From assembly GCA_015233515.1 (NCBI GenBank), contig JADFXS010000018.1, positions 1 to 26,502 on the forward strand: 26,502 bases of DNA, in the 5' to 3' direction. This DNA is from Deltaproteobacteria bacterium (lineage in GTDB: Bacteria > Desulfobacterota > Desulfarculia > Adiutricales > JAGVGV01). Below are positions 1 to 8,523 of the stretch, piece by piece; within the stretch, counting starts at the first letter, position 1; each line of letters starts with the position of its first letter. The notes under the pieces are model-generated. The model was given only the letters and a program-made list of their open reading frames with translations. It was not told the origin of the DNA and searched no databases. Position numbers and translations under genes: made by a program.

Positions 1-271
1 GTGATCACTGATGACACCAGGCTAGTGCTCTAGGACGATTCCGAGATCACGAGCGCTCGCCTTAAGCTGTGACGCCATGAGTCTCGCCAGAATCAGATAA
101 GGGAAGTATGTTGCGACTATTTAAATAGAAACACACTATTCGCGGATGACAGGCCACGGAAAAGGAGTGGCGGTATTTGGTAATAAATCAAGAAAGCCTA
201 TATCTGCATTTTGAATGGGCTCGGCAACAGCGACTTAAGACAAGAGATAAAAAGGATTAAGGAGTTAATCT
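1..271. other. Leading non-coding stretch
   Basis: I see no convincing gene here. The only clear signal is the ribosome binding site AAGGAG at about 259-264, eight bases or so before the ATG at 272, which belongs to the first gene. The far left could hold the end of a gene outside the window, but no open frame with recognisable content enters it. Confidence 0.5.
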
Positions 272-2257
272 ATGAGTAAAGGCAAGATATATCTCATGGG
301 GATTGATCAGATGGTTCTTCCCCTCACCCAACATTTCATCCAGGAAGGGTCGGTCCCAACCCTGGCGAAGTTTTTTGCCCGTAGTGTCTATGGACAGGCT
401 CTGGCTTCCTTCCCCTGCTGGACTCCCAACAACTGGGCTGGAATTTCCACCGGCGCTCAGAGCGGGAGCCATGGGGCATCTTCTTGGTTTATCCGGATGC
501 CTGACGGGGAGGATGTGTCCTCACTGACTTCCTTGGGTATTAATGCTGAGACTATCTGGGAGGCTGCTGAGCGCCAGGGGCTGAAGAGCGCGGTTCTCCA
601 CTATCCTGGCAGTATGCCCTCTCGCTTGAAAAACGGCTACATCATCGACGGCAATGCTGGTCCTGCTTACAATGCCTGCCCGTTCGAGCTTGCAGCCGCG
701 GAAGCCTATACTTCCGACCGAAATGTGGAGAGCGGCAGCCTCAAAGAAATCATTCTGAAGCCGGCGCAGGGTTGGAAAAACCTGCCCATAGGTGGTCAGC
801 CACCCCTCAGTGCTACGCTTCCAGTAAGTGCCAAGAACCTCGACTGGGACACATCTTGGCAGGCGATAGTACTCGGGGACTCTGTTGGGTACAATCGAGT
901 AGTGATTTGTGCGGAAAGAGACCTGGGCACAGCCATGTGCGAGTGTCAATTGAAAGAGTGGAGCAAGTGGGCCACTGTCACTCTGGGAGGGCGCGAAGGT
1001 GGGGTCCGCTTCAAACTGACGGCGTTGTCACCAGACGGAAAGGCTATTAAGCTGTATCGCTCCCAAATCATGCCCTATAAAGGCTTCTCAGAACCTGACG
1101 AGATCGGGGCAGAGTTGATCGAGGCCCTTGGCCCCTACCAGGAATATGTGAGTCAGATGTTCAACGTCCTTGGAATTATCGACTTTCCAACGTGTGTTGA
1201 GGAGGCCGACTATCAAGGACAGTGGATTGCCAAAGCCGCCCTCTACCTCACTCAGAAAAAAGGATGTGACCTCTTCTTCTGCCATTGGCATTTCTTGGAC
1301 GATGTGAACCATTTTCATCTTGCGCACTTGGATCCAACCTGGCTCCGCTATGATCCAAAAGATGCGGAAACTCACTGGGAAATGGTAAGGCAGGCGTATA
1401 AGGCGATCGATCATATGATGGCCACCTTGCTCGAGGGGGTTACCGAGGAAGATACGGTGGTAATGGTCTCCGATCACGGTTGTTCCACCATCAATCGCAA
1501 GGTTTCCATGGAACGATTTCTCCATGATCGTGGATTCCTTGCCCTCAAGGACGCCAAGGCTGCCCCGAGTTGTTTCGACAAGGACTGGTACGAAAAGATC
1601 GACTGGGACAAAACCAAAGTCTGGCTGCACGAGGGGATATTCCTCGATCCGTTCAATATTTACATCAATGCCAAGACACCCGAAGAAAAGAAAAGGATTC
1701 AGCGAGATTTGATACGTGAGCTTCGGACCTGGGTAGACGACAAGACGCAGGAGACACCAGTGGCTTTAGCCTTGTCGAAGCAAGATGCGGAGATGATTGG
1801 ATTGTGGGGAGATCAGGTGGGGGACGTGGTGGTAGTGCTCGAAACTGGCTACACTTTGGCCAAAAAAGTCGGTGAAACAGCTCTCGAAGACAACCGAGGC
1901 CATGTCGCCTCCGGCCACGGACGGATCAAACCAACCAGCGAAACTCGCTACGGAACGGAAAAAGCTGTATATGCGATCGTCGGCCCCAAGCTAAAGAAAG
2001 GTTATAGTCGTCCGGTGGATGAACTTGGTCATCTTCGGCTGATAGACATCACTCCCACGCTCTGCTATCTTCTGGGCATTCAGCCTCCAGCTCAGAGCCA
2101 AGGGTCGATTGCTTACGACCTGTTTGAAGGACACGAGATGGTTCGGAAGCGTCCAAACCCAACTCCTGCGTACAGTCCCACCAAAGATTACAAGAAATGG
2201 ATGCAGATGCACCTTTATGAGTTTGGTCTTTTAAAGGATGAGACAAACCCTTGCTGA
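272..2257 (+). CDS. Alkaline phosphatase superfamily phosphodiesterase / nucleotide pyrophosphatase-like protein
   Basis: A 661-residue member of the type I phosphodiesterase / nucleotide pyrophosphatase group. The likely metal ligands and nucleophile are visible in order: Asp12 in MGIDQM, a nucleophile Thr51 in PCWTPNNWAG, an Asp/His pair in the segment HFLDDVNHFH, VSDHGC near residue 395, and a late GHVASGHGR that would supply the last His. This arrangement is established for the family, which cleaves phosphate mono- or diesters. Residues about 170-330 form an insertion between the nucleophile and the later metal motifs that I do not recognise and that probably sets substrate choice. There is no signal peptide, so it should be cytoplasmic. 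Start chosen for its AAGGAG site. It appears monocistronic, with 370 bases before the next gene. The substrate is unknown. Confidence 0.85.
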   Translation: MSKGKIYLMGIDQMVLPLTQHFIQEGSVPTLAKFFARSVYGQALASFPCWTPNNWAGISTGAQSGSHGASSWFIRMPDGEDVSSLTSLGINAETIWEAAERQGLKSAVLHYPGSMPSRLKNGYIIDGNAGPAYNACPFELAAAEAYTSDRNVESGSLKEIILKPAQGWKNLPIGGQPPLSATLPVSAKNLDWDTSWQAIVLGDSVGYNRVVICAERDLGTAMCECQLKEWSKWATVTLGGREGGVRFKLTALSPDGKAIKLYRSQIMPYKGFSEPDEIGAELIEALGPYQEYVSQMFNVLGIIDFPTCVEEADYQGQWIAKAALYLTQKKGCDLFFCHWHFLDDVNHFHLAHLDPTWLRYDPKDAETHWEMVRQAYKAIDHMMATLLEGVTEEDTVVMVSDHGCSTINRKVSMERFLHDRGFLALKDAKAAPSCFDKDWYEKIDWDKTKVWLHEGIFLDPFNIYINAKTPEEKKRIQRDLIRELRTWVDDKTQETPVALALSKQDAEMIGLWGDQVGDVVVVLETGYTLAKKVGETALEDNRGHVASGHGRIKPTSETRYGTEKAVYAIVGPKLKKGYSRPVDELGHLRLIDITPTLCYLLGIQPPAQSQGSIAYDLFEGHEMVRKRPNPTPAYSPTKDYKKWMQMHLYEFGLLKDETNPC

Positions 2258-2629
2258 ACTTGCGCAATCCTTTTCGGTCAACTGTTTCAAACAGACGGAA
2301 GGTTTCAACTTATTGATGACAATCGTGAATATATCATGATCCAGTTTTCCCTAGCATTACTATGACGCTGGAGAGGACCAGTTCCATACCCACCAGGGTT
2401 TGAGCATATCGGCACAGCTTTCCCCCTTCTTTCAGAAAGGTGTGAATCTCCGACTATGGGGATTTATTCGAGAACTATTTTTTGCTGAACATGCAAACGA
2501 CCACATTTCCTGCAGCTTGCTGCAGGGAGCTTCAATGGTTTTTCGACAAATGTTCTATCTTTTGGGATGTCGGGCGTAGGTCAAGCTGGAAGCTGAACTG
2601 GTGCTCGGGGCATATGTAGGAGATAAAAG
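2258..2629. other. Intergenic region with one REP-like palindrome
   Basis: No supported gene. The stretch holds the palindrome at 2505-2536 described separately and the GGAG ribosome binding site of the OsmC-like gene at about 2619-2622. I saw no convincing terminator directly behind the phosphodiesterase gene. Confidence 0.5.
2505..2536 (+). repeat. REP-like palindrome, copy 1
   Basis: A perfect 8-bp arm, CCTGCAGC at 2509-2516 paired with GCTGCAGG at 2519-2526, followed by GAGCTTCAAT. It shares its layout and flanks (TTCC..AGC-T-GCT..GGGA..CTT-AAT) with 3062-3093 and with the reverse complement of 11836-11867, so these look like diverged copies of one dispersed element. They may act as terminators, but no strong T tract follows here. 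Confidence 0.55.
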
Positions 2630-3055
2630 ATGACTGTAATGACTGCAGCGGTTTTTCTGCGCGAGACGGTCCAGTGGGAGGGTATAGCGGGCTCAGGGCA
2701 TCGCTTGCTCGTTGACGGACCGGTGGAAGCTGGAGGAAGTAACTTGGGCTTCAGGCCCATGGAATTGATGCTGCTTGGCTTGGGGTGCTGCATGGGGTTT
2801 GATATGGTTCTAATCTTGCGCCGCATGCGCAAGGAAGTCACTGGTTACGAGATCCACCTGACAGGTCAGAGAAACGATGAGCCACCAAGTGTCTACACGG
2901 AAGTGTTTTTAGAGCACGTGATTACGGGAAGAGGAATCTCCAAGGAGTCGGTTGAACGTGCGCTGGAACTAGCGGAGAGCAAATACTGCTCGGCATCGGC
3001 AATGTTCTCTAAGACAGCAAAACTAACCAATGCATACCGTATTGAGCATGTTTAA
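2630..3055 (+). CDS. OsmC family protein
   Basis: A 141-residue protein of the OsmC/Ohr fold, the usual length for the family. Members are thiol peroxidases that reduce organic or inorganic hydroperoxides. The two expected cysteine regions are present: LGCCMGFDM with Cys53 and Cys54, at the start of the central helix, and KYCSAS with Cys120. The order PMELMLLGLGCC followed by about 65 residues and a second Cys is typical of the YhfA-like OsmC subgroup. The start has GGAG seven bases upstream. It is followed by a hairpin at 3062-3089, so it is probably transcribed alone. Physiological substrate cannot be told from sequence. Confidence 0.87.
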   Translation: MTVMTAAVFLRETVQWEGIAGSGHRLLVDGPVEAGGSNLGFRPMELMLLGLGCCMGFDMVLILRRMRKEVTGYEIHLTGQRNDEPPSVYTEVFLEHVITGRGISKESVERALELAESKYCSASAMFSKTAKLTNAYRIEHV

Positions 3056-3061
3056 CTGGAT

Positions 3062-3093
3062 AGTTCCCCGTAGCTCGCTGCGGGGAACTTAAT
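3062..3093 (+). repeat. REP-like palindrome, copy 2, possible terminator
   Basis: AGTTCCCCG at 3062-3070 pairs perfectly with CGGGGAACT at 3081-3089. The hairpin sits seven bases past the OsmC-like stop codon and is followed by TAATTTAAC, too weak a T tract for certainty. It may end OsmC transcription. It is related in sequence to 2505-2536. Confidence 0.55.
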
Positions 3094-3124
3094 TTAACAT
3101 TAGGATTAACAAGGAGGTAACGAC

Positions 3125-4489
3125 ATGTCGAATGAGCTATTAAAAACACAGCTTGATCCCGATACAATCCACCAATACGACACGGAAAATGTTCTCTATC
3201 CCTGGTTAGCTCAGAAGGGATTGAATCCGATCATAGTCGATCATGCGAAAGGGAATTACTTTTACGACACTTCAGGCAAGCAGTATCTCGATTTCACCTC
3301 CATGTTTGTTTACTGCAATTTAGGCCATGCTGATCCGAGGGTAATCGAAGCCATTACCCAGCAGGCCAATAAATTGCCGACTGTGGCTTCTCCCTTTAGC
3401 ACCGAAGTCAAAGCCCGCCTGGCCCGACTTCTAGCCGAGGTTGCACCCGGCGACATCAACAAATCTTATTTTTGTACCAGCGGAGCCGAAGCCAACGAAG
3501 GAGCCATCAAGCTTGCTCGGGCAGCCACCGGAAAAGAGAAAATTATTGCCCGTTACCGGAGCTACCATGGATCAACTTACGGGGCAATGAGCCTTACCAG
3601 TGATTGGCGTTGCTGGGCTTTTGAGCCATCCATCCCCGGTGTCATTCACTGCCTGGATCCGTACTGCTACCGCTGCCCCTTTGGAGCGACATACCCTGCT
3701 TGCGACCTCCAGTGTGCCAAACACGTGGAAGATGTGATTCGTTTCGAAGGGTCGAAGAGGATAGCTGGGTTCGTTGCCGAGACTATCGTCGGAGCAAACG
3801 GCATCATCGTCCCGCCCGATGGCTATTGGCAAAAGATTCGGGAAGTTTGCGATAAATACGGAGTGTTGCTTATTTGTGATGAAGTAATGACCGGTTTTGG
3901 ACGCACGGGAAAATGGTTCGCCATTGAGCACTGGGGGGTAGTGCCGGATGTGATCACAATGGCTAAAGGAATTAGCAGTGGATACGTTCCTTTGGGAGCA
4001 ATGAGTGTCCGCGAGTGGGTCGCTAAACTCTTTGAGGACAGGCCATATTTGCACGGCCATACTTACAGCAACCATCCCCTGGCCATGGCTGCTGGAGCGG
4101 CGACAATCGAAGCTTATAAGGCGGATGGCTTAATCGAGCGTGCTGTCGAGATGGGCGAATATCTAATGAATAAAACTCTTGAACTCTCGGACAAGCATCC
4201 TAGTATAGGTGATGTCCGAGGCAAAGGGCTGTTTGTGGGAATGGAACTCGTGAAATCCCGGAAAACTAAGGAACCTATCCAAGATCCTTCTTTTGAAGGA
4301 CCGCAGCCGCTCTCGGCTAAAATGAAAGTTGTGGCCGAGGCCATGAAAGAGGGCGTCTACATAATGCCCGGCCTGGTCAGCGTAATCAATTTGGCTCCGC
4401 CTCTCACTATTTCCAAAAGCGACATTGATTATGCCATGGCGGTTCTCGATAAAGCACTGATGATTGCCGATGTCGAGGTTCAGAGATAA
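3125..4489 (+). CDS. Class III (omega) aminotransferase
   Basis: A 454-residue fold-type I PLP enzyme of the class III aminotransferase family, which moves amino groups between omega-amino acids or amines and pyruvate or 2-oxoglutarate. Visible landmarks: TSGAEANEGA (phosphate-binding region, residues 118-127), YRSYHGSTYGA, CDEVMTGFGRTG with the PLP-ring Asp252, and the Schiff-base Lys281 in MAKGISSGYVPLG. A cysteine cluster lies at 181, 184, 193 and 197 (CYRC..YPACDLQC). A very strong AAGGAGG site lies at 3111-3117, seven bases before the ATG. No neighbouring gene reveals the substrate; taurine, beta-alanine, GABA or a polyamine-derived amine are all possible. No partner is cotranscribed as far as I can see. 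Confidence 0.88.
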   Translation: MSNELLKTQLDPDTIHQYDTENVLYPWLAQKGLNPIIVDHAKGNYFYDTSGKQYLDFTSMFVYCNLGHADPRVIEAITQQANKLPTVASPFSTEVKARLARLLAEVAPGDINKSYFCTSGAEANEGAIKLARAATGKEKIIARYRSYHGSTYGAMSLTSDWRCWAFEPSIPGVIHCLDPYCYRCPFGATYPACDLQCAKHVEDVIRFEGSKRIAGFVAETIVGANGIIVPPDGYWQKIREVCDKYGVLLICDEVMTGFGRTGKWFAIEHWGVVPDVITMAKGISSGYVPLGAMSVREWVAKLFEDRPYLHGHTYSNHPLAMAAGAATIEAYKADGLIERAVEMGEYLMNKTLELSDKHPSIGDVRGKGLFVGMELVKSRKTKEPIQDPSFEGPQPLSAKMKVVAEAMKEGVYIMPGLVSVINLAPPLTISKSDIDYAMAVLDKALMIADVEVQR

Positions 4490-4941
4490 GACTTAGCGTA
4501 TTTTTTTTGATAAGCTTGCGGCTAGTTTTAGGCCGGCGGATGAACTAAGATCCTACTCGCTGATGTTTATCAATAAGAATCTGCCTTGGCGGATTCAATC
4601 TGCAAGGGGATGACTTCTCCTTAATTGTTGCACTGCGCTCAAAGTTAGACTTTGGGTTGATGAATATTCGTCCCAATCAAAACGTACTTGTCGACCTTTA
4701 TCGACATTTTGACTTTCGGCCCAGTCAAGCAACACGCGGTTTATCTTTTCCTAAGTCGAGAGGCTGATTTTGGAAATGTTTTTTGCCGTGTAGTGTTTTT
4801 AGTGCGGTGCAACTCTATTAATACTATCGTCAAGGGAAAATGTCTATCACAAGATGATCTTTTTGTAGTTAAATAAATAACTTAATAAATCGGACAGACG
4901 CTTAATAGTCCAGGTAGCCCTACTTACTAAAAGGATAGGCC
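4490..4941. other. AT-rich intergenic region
   Basis: About 450 bases with no supported gene. It contains a run of eight or more T at about 4500 without a good preceding stem, and a short palindrome at 4577-4596 (GAATCTGC/GCGGATTC, one wobble pair). A 62-codon frame at 4688-4876 uses a TTG start, has no ribosome binding site and matches nothing I know. The end holds the AAGGA site for the GcvH gene. Confidence 0.5.
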
Positions 4942-5340
4942 ATGAGCTCGTTTAATTATCCTGAAAAGATTCAATATACAATGGAACATGTCTGGTTGGC
5001 CGATAATGGTGACGGAGCCGCCAACATTGGCATTACCGATTACGCCCAAGACCAACTTGGGGATGTGATCTATGTGGATCTGCCTGATGTTGGCGCCATA
5101 TTCGAAGCCGGCACTTCTTTTGGCACGGTGGAATCCGTCAAGACGGTGAGTGAACTGTACATGCCGGTTACCGGATCTGTCCTGGCCGTAAACCAAGACT
5201 TGGAATCCACGCCAGCCTTGGTAAACACCGTTCCATACGCGGAAGGCTGGATGATCAGGATTCGCCCCGCCGATGGAGCGAATACTTCTCGCTTGATAAG
5301 CGCTACCGAATACCGGTTGGGGTTAAAGAGCCAAATCTGA
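4942..5340 (+). CDS. gcvH: Glycine cleavage system H-like lipoyl carrier protein
   Basis: A 132-residue GcvH-type protein, normal length. The single lipoyl domain is clear: HVWLADNGDGAANIGITDYA at the start, GDVIYVDLPDVG, and the lipoylation site ESVKTVSELYMPVTG with Lys67. In the glycine cleavage system the H protein shuttles the aminomethyl group between P, T and L proteins. None of gcvP, gcvT, lpd or lipoate ligase genes is in this window, so it may serve an enzyme encoded elsewhere or be one of the extra GcvH-like carriers common in anaerobes. AAGGA at 4930-4934 supports the ATG start. The next gene is 500 bases away. Confidence 0.88.
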   Translation: MSSFNYPEKIQYTMEHVWLADNGDGAANIGITDYAQDQLGDVIYVDLPDVGAIFEAGTSFGTVESVKTVSELYMPVTGSVLAVNQDLESTPALVNTVPYAEGWMIRIRPADGANTSRLISATEYRLGLKSQI

Positions 5341-5555
5341 GCTGGTAACCGCCAAACCATGTTCGGGTAATGGCCTCCGGCCGCGGCTTACCGTCTTCCC
5401 CATTTAGGCAGGTGGCGATATGGGAAGACTCCAGGGTAAATCTTCCAAGATAGCAAGATGATAGTCAAGGTAATGATGCTTCCTTTTGGGCCGCCGCCGA
5501 AAATGGGCTTCCCAATAGCTCATCGGAGGCGGCTGCCGCGATGGCGGCATAAGGA
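5341..5555 (+). ncRNA. Structured leader, candidate molybdenum-cofactor (Moco/Tuco) riboswitch
   Basis: The stretch is rich in pairings: GTCTTCCC (5393-5400) with GGGAAGAC (5422-5429), TGGG (5504-5507) with CCCA (5511-5514) inside the longer arm GCCGCC (5493-5498) with GGCGGC (5528-5533), and TGCCGC (5534-5539) with GCGGCA (5544-5549). CCGCC at 5349-5353 can also close with GGCGG at 5543-5547. Segments such as CTCCAGGG, CCGAAAATGGGC and CTCATCGGAGGCGG resemble what I recall of the Moco RNA motif, and the element precedes a molybdopterin enzyme, which is where that riboswitch is found. The assignment rests on memory and position; a covariance-model search (RF01055) would decide it. Confidence 0.45.
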
Positions 5556-5849
5556 AATCTAAATAGACACGAGTTACCGGGCCTCAGGAAATTCTTTTAC
5601 CCCGTGTCGGATTAGAGCTTGGCTTATACCGTTCAAAAGACACTCATCTGATAATGCCACGTTGACAAGCCTGATCGATTCTTTGGCTCGGGCTTTATTT
5701 GATTACCCAGATAGTGTAATAATCGATATAATCTCGGGCCAAACGTTTTGCCCGATCCAACTCAAACTCTTTGAGGGAGAAGTGAATAGGGATAAGATTT
5801 GATGAAGAGGCTAATAATGGTCTGAGCCTTTCGGTTCAATGGAGGAATG
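5556..5849. other. Rest of leader before the aldehyde oxidoreductase
   Basis: No gene. A pairing GACACG (5566-5571) with CGTGTC (5603-5608) may be an expression-platform or terminator stem, but no T tract follows. GGAGG at 5841-5845 is the ribosome binding site. Adjacent ATG codons at 5847 and 5850 are both possible; spacing favours 5850. Confidence 0.4.
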
Positions 5850-8507
5850 ATGAAGAAAATCACTCTTAATATCAACGGGCGTTCGAGGCAGGTGATTGCT
5901 GACCCTAAAATGGTGCTGATCGATCTGCTCCGGGACGGGTATAACCTCACGGGCGTAAAGCAATCCTGCGATCGTAAAGGACAGTGCGGAGCGTGCACCG
6001 TCCTCGTGAACGGCAAGACAGCTCTATCTTGCCTGACCAAGGTGGCCGACCTGGAAGGAGCAGAGATAATTACCGTGGAAGGTCTCGGCACTCCTGACAA
6101 CCCGCACTTGATCCAAGAGGCTTTTGTCCTCTCGGGGGCTATACAGTGCGGTTTCTGCACTCCGGGTATGATCATGGCCGCCAAGGCGCTCCTGGATGTC
6201 AATCCCGATCCTAGCACGGAGGATATCAAGGAAGCTTTTCGCCGCAACTTATGTCGCTGCACCGGATACATCAAGATTATCGAGGCCGTGAAATTGGCCG
6301 GACGATTTCTTCGAAAGGAAATAACTCCGGATGAAATCCGGCCGAAACCGGATGATCCCATAATGGGAATATCACACCCCAGGCCATCGGCCATGATCAA
6401 AGCATGCGGAGTGGCGGAATTTACCGCCGATATTAAAGTGAATGGCGCGCTCGAACTGGCGGTGGTTCGGAGCCCGCATGGACACGCCATCATCAAGTCA
6501 ATCGATGTTTCGGAAGCGGAAAAGATGAGCGGAGTGGTCGGCGTCATGACGGCCAAGGACATCAAGGGCACGAACAGACTGCAATATGTCATCGCGGACC
6601 GGCCGGTCATTTGCGGTGAGAAAGTCCAGCTCCTGGGAGATGCCGTGGGGGTGGTCGCGGCGAAAACCCGGGAGCAGGCCCTGGCCGCCGTCAAGGCGGT
6701 TAAGGTGGACTATGAGCTGCTGCCGGTCATGAAATCGCCGGAAGAGGCCATGGCCGACGGTGCGCTCCAGATTCACCCGGATCGTCCCAACCTCTGCTTC
6801 CGCCAGCCGATAATCAAGGGTGATGCGGAAAAGGCCTTCGCCGCTTCCGCCGCGGTGGTCGAAAGCAGCTTCAAGACCCAGATCAATCATCAGGCGCCTA
6901 TGGAGCCCGAGGCCAGCGTGGCGTATCTAGAGGGAGAAGGCGAAGATGCGCTCCTGGTGGTCATCGGTCGAAGCATTAACATCCATCTCCATATGGCCAC
7001 ACTCCAGAAGGCTCTGGGGTGGGAAAATATCCGGTATGAGGAGGCTTTCTCCGGTGGGCAGTTCGGCATCAAACTGGAGATCATCACGGAAGGCATTGCG
7101 GCCGCCGCCGCTCTCCATTTCAGACAGCCGGTGCGTTACATTCCAAGCCTGGCAGAGTCGATGCTGATCACCAGCAAACGCCACCCCTTTGACATGAAGA
7201 TAAAACTTGGCGCGGACGAGGATGGGCAGCTCACCGCAATGGCCATGGATATCGTCGTTGACAACGGCGCGTACCAATCCATCGGGAATATCGTTTTGAA
7301 CCGAGCATTGCACATGCTCACGAGCTCTTACCACATCCCAAACCTCGACGTGATGGGCCGATTGGTTTATACAAATAATCCCTGGGGTTCCGCCGCTCGC
7401 GGCGCCGGACCGCCTCAAACCCATTACGCGTTGGAATGCGCCATGGATATGCTTGCTGAAAAGATGAATATCGATCCGTTGGAATTCCGCCTGCGCAACT
7501 CACTCAGGCCGGGCCAGGGCAAAGCCACGGGCTACATAGTTCAAGAATGGCCGTTCCCAGAGCTTTGCGAAGCTATAAAACCGGCCTATCAACGCGCCAA
7601 GGAGGATGCCCGCATCCGTAGAGAGGGGCCGATCCGCCGCGGAGTCGGGTTGGGGGCCGCCGCCTTCGGGATTGCCTCGCCGGGAGACAAGGCCGTGTCC
7701 ATTGTGGAATTGGGAGATGACGATTGTGTGACTGTCTATGCGGCCGCGGCTGATCCGGGCGAAGGCAACGATTCGATGTTCAGCCAATTGGCCGCCCAGG
7801 TCCTCGACCTCCCACTGAATAAAATCCGCGTGGTCACGCGCGATACGGACAGAACAACGGCTACGGGACCAGCCTCTGGAAGCCGCATAACCTATATGGT
7901 CGGTGGAGCCACCGTGGAAGCGCTGAAGCAACTTCGGGAAGCCATGGACGCGGTTGGTTCGAAGTCTTATTCCGCTCTACGGGAAGCGGGAAGACCTACT
8001 CGGTATCGGGGTGACAAAAAGACCGTTGAAACAGCACCCCTGGATCCCAAAACAGGACAAGGCCCCTCTTTTGAATCAGATGTGCATGCCATTCAGTTGG
8101 CTGAAGTGGAGGTGAATATCGAGACGGGTGAGGTGAAGATAGTTAAAATGATCACCGCCGTGGATGCCGGTCCGGTCATTAACCCTCATAATTTTACGGG
8201 TCAGCTCGAAGGTGGTATGGACATGGGGGCCGGATACGCACTCAGGGAGGAGTATATCGCGGGCAAAAGCAAGGACTGGGTTACCTTCAAGTTTCCAACC
8301 ATGAAAACGTCCTTTCCCATGGAGACCATTATTCGTGAAACGGTCCGCGCCCGGGGTACTTTGGGCGCTACCGGAGTCGGTGAGATGTCCATGGTTTCCA
8401 CGGCTCCGGCGATCATAAATGCTATCAAGGACGCATGTGGAATATGGATCCGCCAACTCCCGGCGACTCGCGACCGAGTCAAAGCCGAGCTGGCTCAATC
8501 CGTGTAG
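5850..8507 (+). CDS. Molybdenum-containing aldehyde oxidoreductase (xanthine dehydrogenase family, fused 2Fe-2S and molybdopterin domains)
   Basis: An 885-residue single-chain molybdenum hydroxylase, close to the 907 residues of the Desulfovibrio gigas aldehyde oxidoreductase (Mop). Order of parts: plant-type 2Fe-2S domain (CDRKGQCGACTVL plus a later LSC), helical 2Fe-2S domain (QCGFCTPGM and CRCTGY), no FAD domain, then an a/b-hammerhead domain starting near AMIKACGVAEFTADI, then the molybdopterin-binding region with SGGQFG, WGSAARGAGPPQTHYALE and ASGSRITYMVGG. The catalytic Glu at about 845 is in GATGVGEMSM. The family oxidises aldehydes or hydroxylates heterocycles in the cytoplasm and needs a Mo=S ligand. 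Its stop is 16 bases before the TusE-like gene. ATG 5847 is an alternative start. Real substrate unknown. Confidence 0.92.
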   Translation: MKKITLNINGRSRQVIADPKMVLIDLLRDGYNLTGVKQSCDRKGQCGACTVLVNGKTALSCLTKVADLEGAEIITVEGLGTPDNPHLIQEAFVLSGAIQCGFCTPGMIMAAKALLDVNPDPSTEDIKEAFRRNLCRCTGYIKIIEAVKLAGRFLRKEITPDEIRPKPDDPIMGISHPRPSAMIKACGVAEFTADIKVNGALELAVVRSPHGHAIIKSIDVSEAEKMSGVVGVMTAKDIKGTNRLQYVIADRPVICGEKVQLLGDAVGVVAAKTREQALAAVKAVKVDYELLPVMKSPEEAMADGALQIHPDRPNLCFRQPIIKGDAEKAFAASAAVVESSFKTQINHQAPMEPEASVAYLEGEGEDALLVVIGRSINIHLHMATLQKALGWENIRYEEAFSGGQFGIKLEIITEGIAAAAALHFRQPVRYIPSLAESMLITSKRHPFDMKIKLGADEDGQLTAMAMDIVVDNGAYQSIGNIVLNRALHMLTSSYHIPNLDVMGRLVYTNNPWGSAARGAGPPQTHYALECAMDMLAEKMNIDPLEFRLRNSLRPGQGKATGYIVQEWPFPELCEAIKPAYQRAKEDARIRREGPIRRGVGLGAAAFGIASPGDKAVSIVELGDDDCVTVYAAAADPGEGNDSMFSQLAAQVLDLPLNKIRVVTRDTDRTTATGPASGSRITYMVGGATVEALKQLREAMDAVGSKSYSALREAGRPTRYRGDKKTVETAPLDPKTGQGPSFESDVHAIQLAEVEVNIETGEVKIVKMITAVDAGPVINPHNFTGQLEGGMDMGAGYALREEYIAGKSKDWVTFKFPTMKTSFPMETIIRETVRARGTLGATGVGEMSMVSTAPAIINAIKDACGIWIRQLPATRDRVKAELAQSV

Positions 8508-8523
8508 CATCCCTGGAGAAAAG

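Noticed and set aside
4688..4876. 62-codon frame in the AT-rich gap before gcvH
   Set aside because: TTG start, no ribosome binding site, no recognisable content; the region reads as non-coding.
5662..5690. TTGACA hexamer upstream of the aldehyde oxidoreductase as a promoter
   Set aside because: No acceptable -10 box lies 16-18 bases downstream, and it would place the start after the riboswitch-like leader.
5762..6694. 310-codon minus-strand frame
   Set aside because: It is the shadow of the aldehyde oxidoreductase gene, whose plus-strand protein has all expected motifs.
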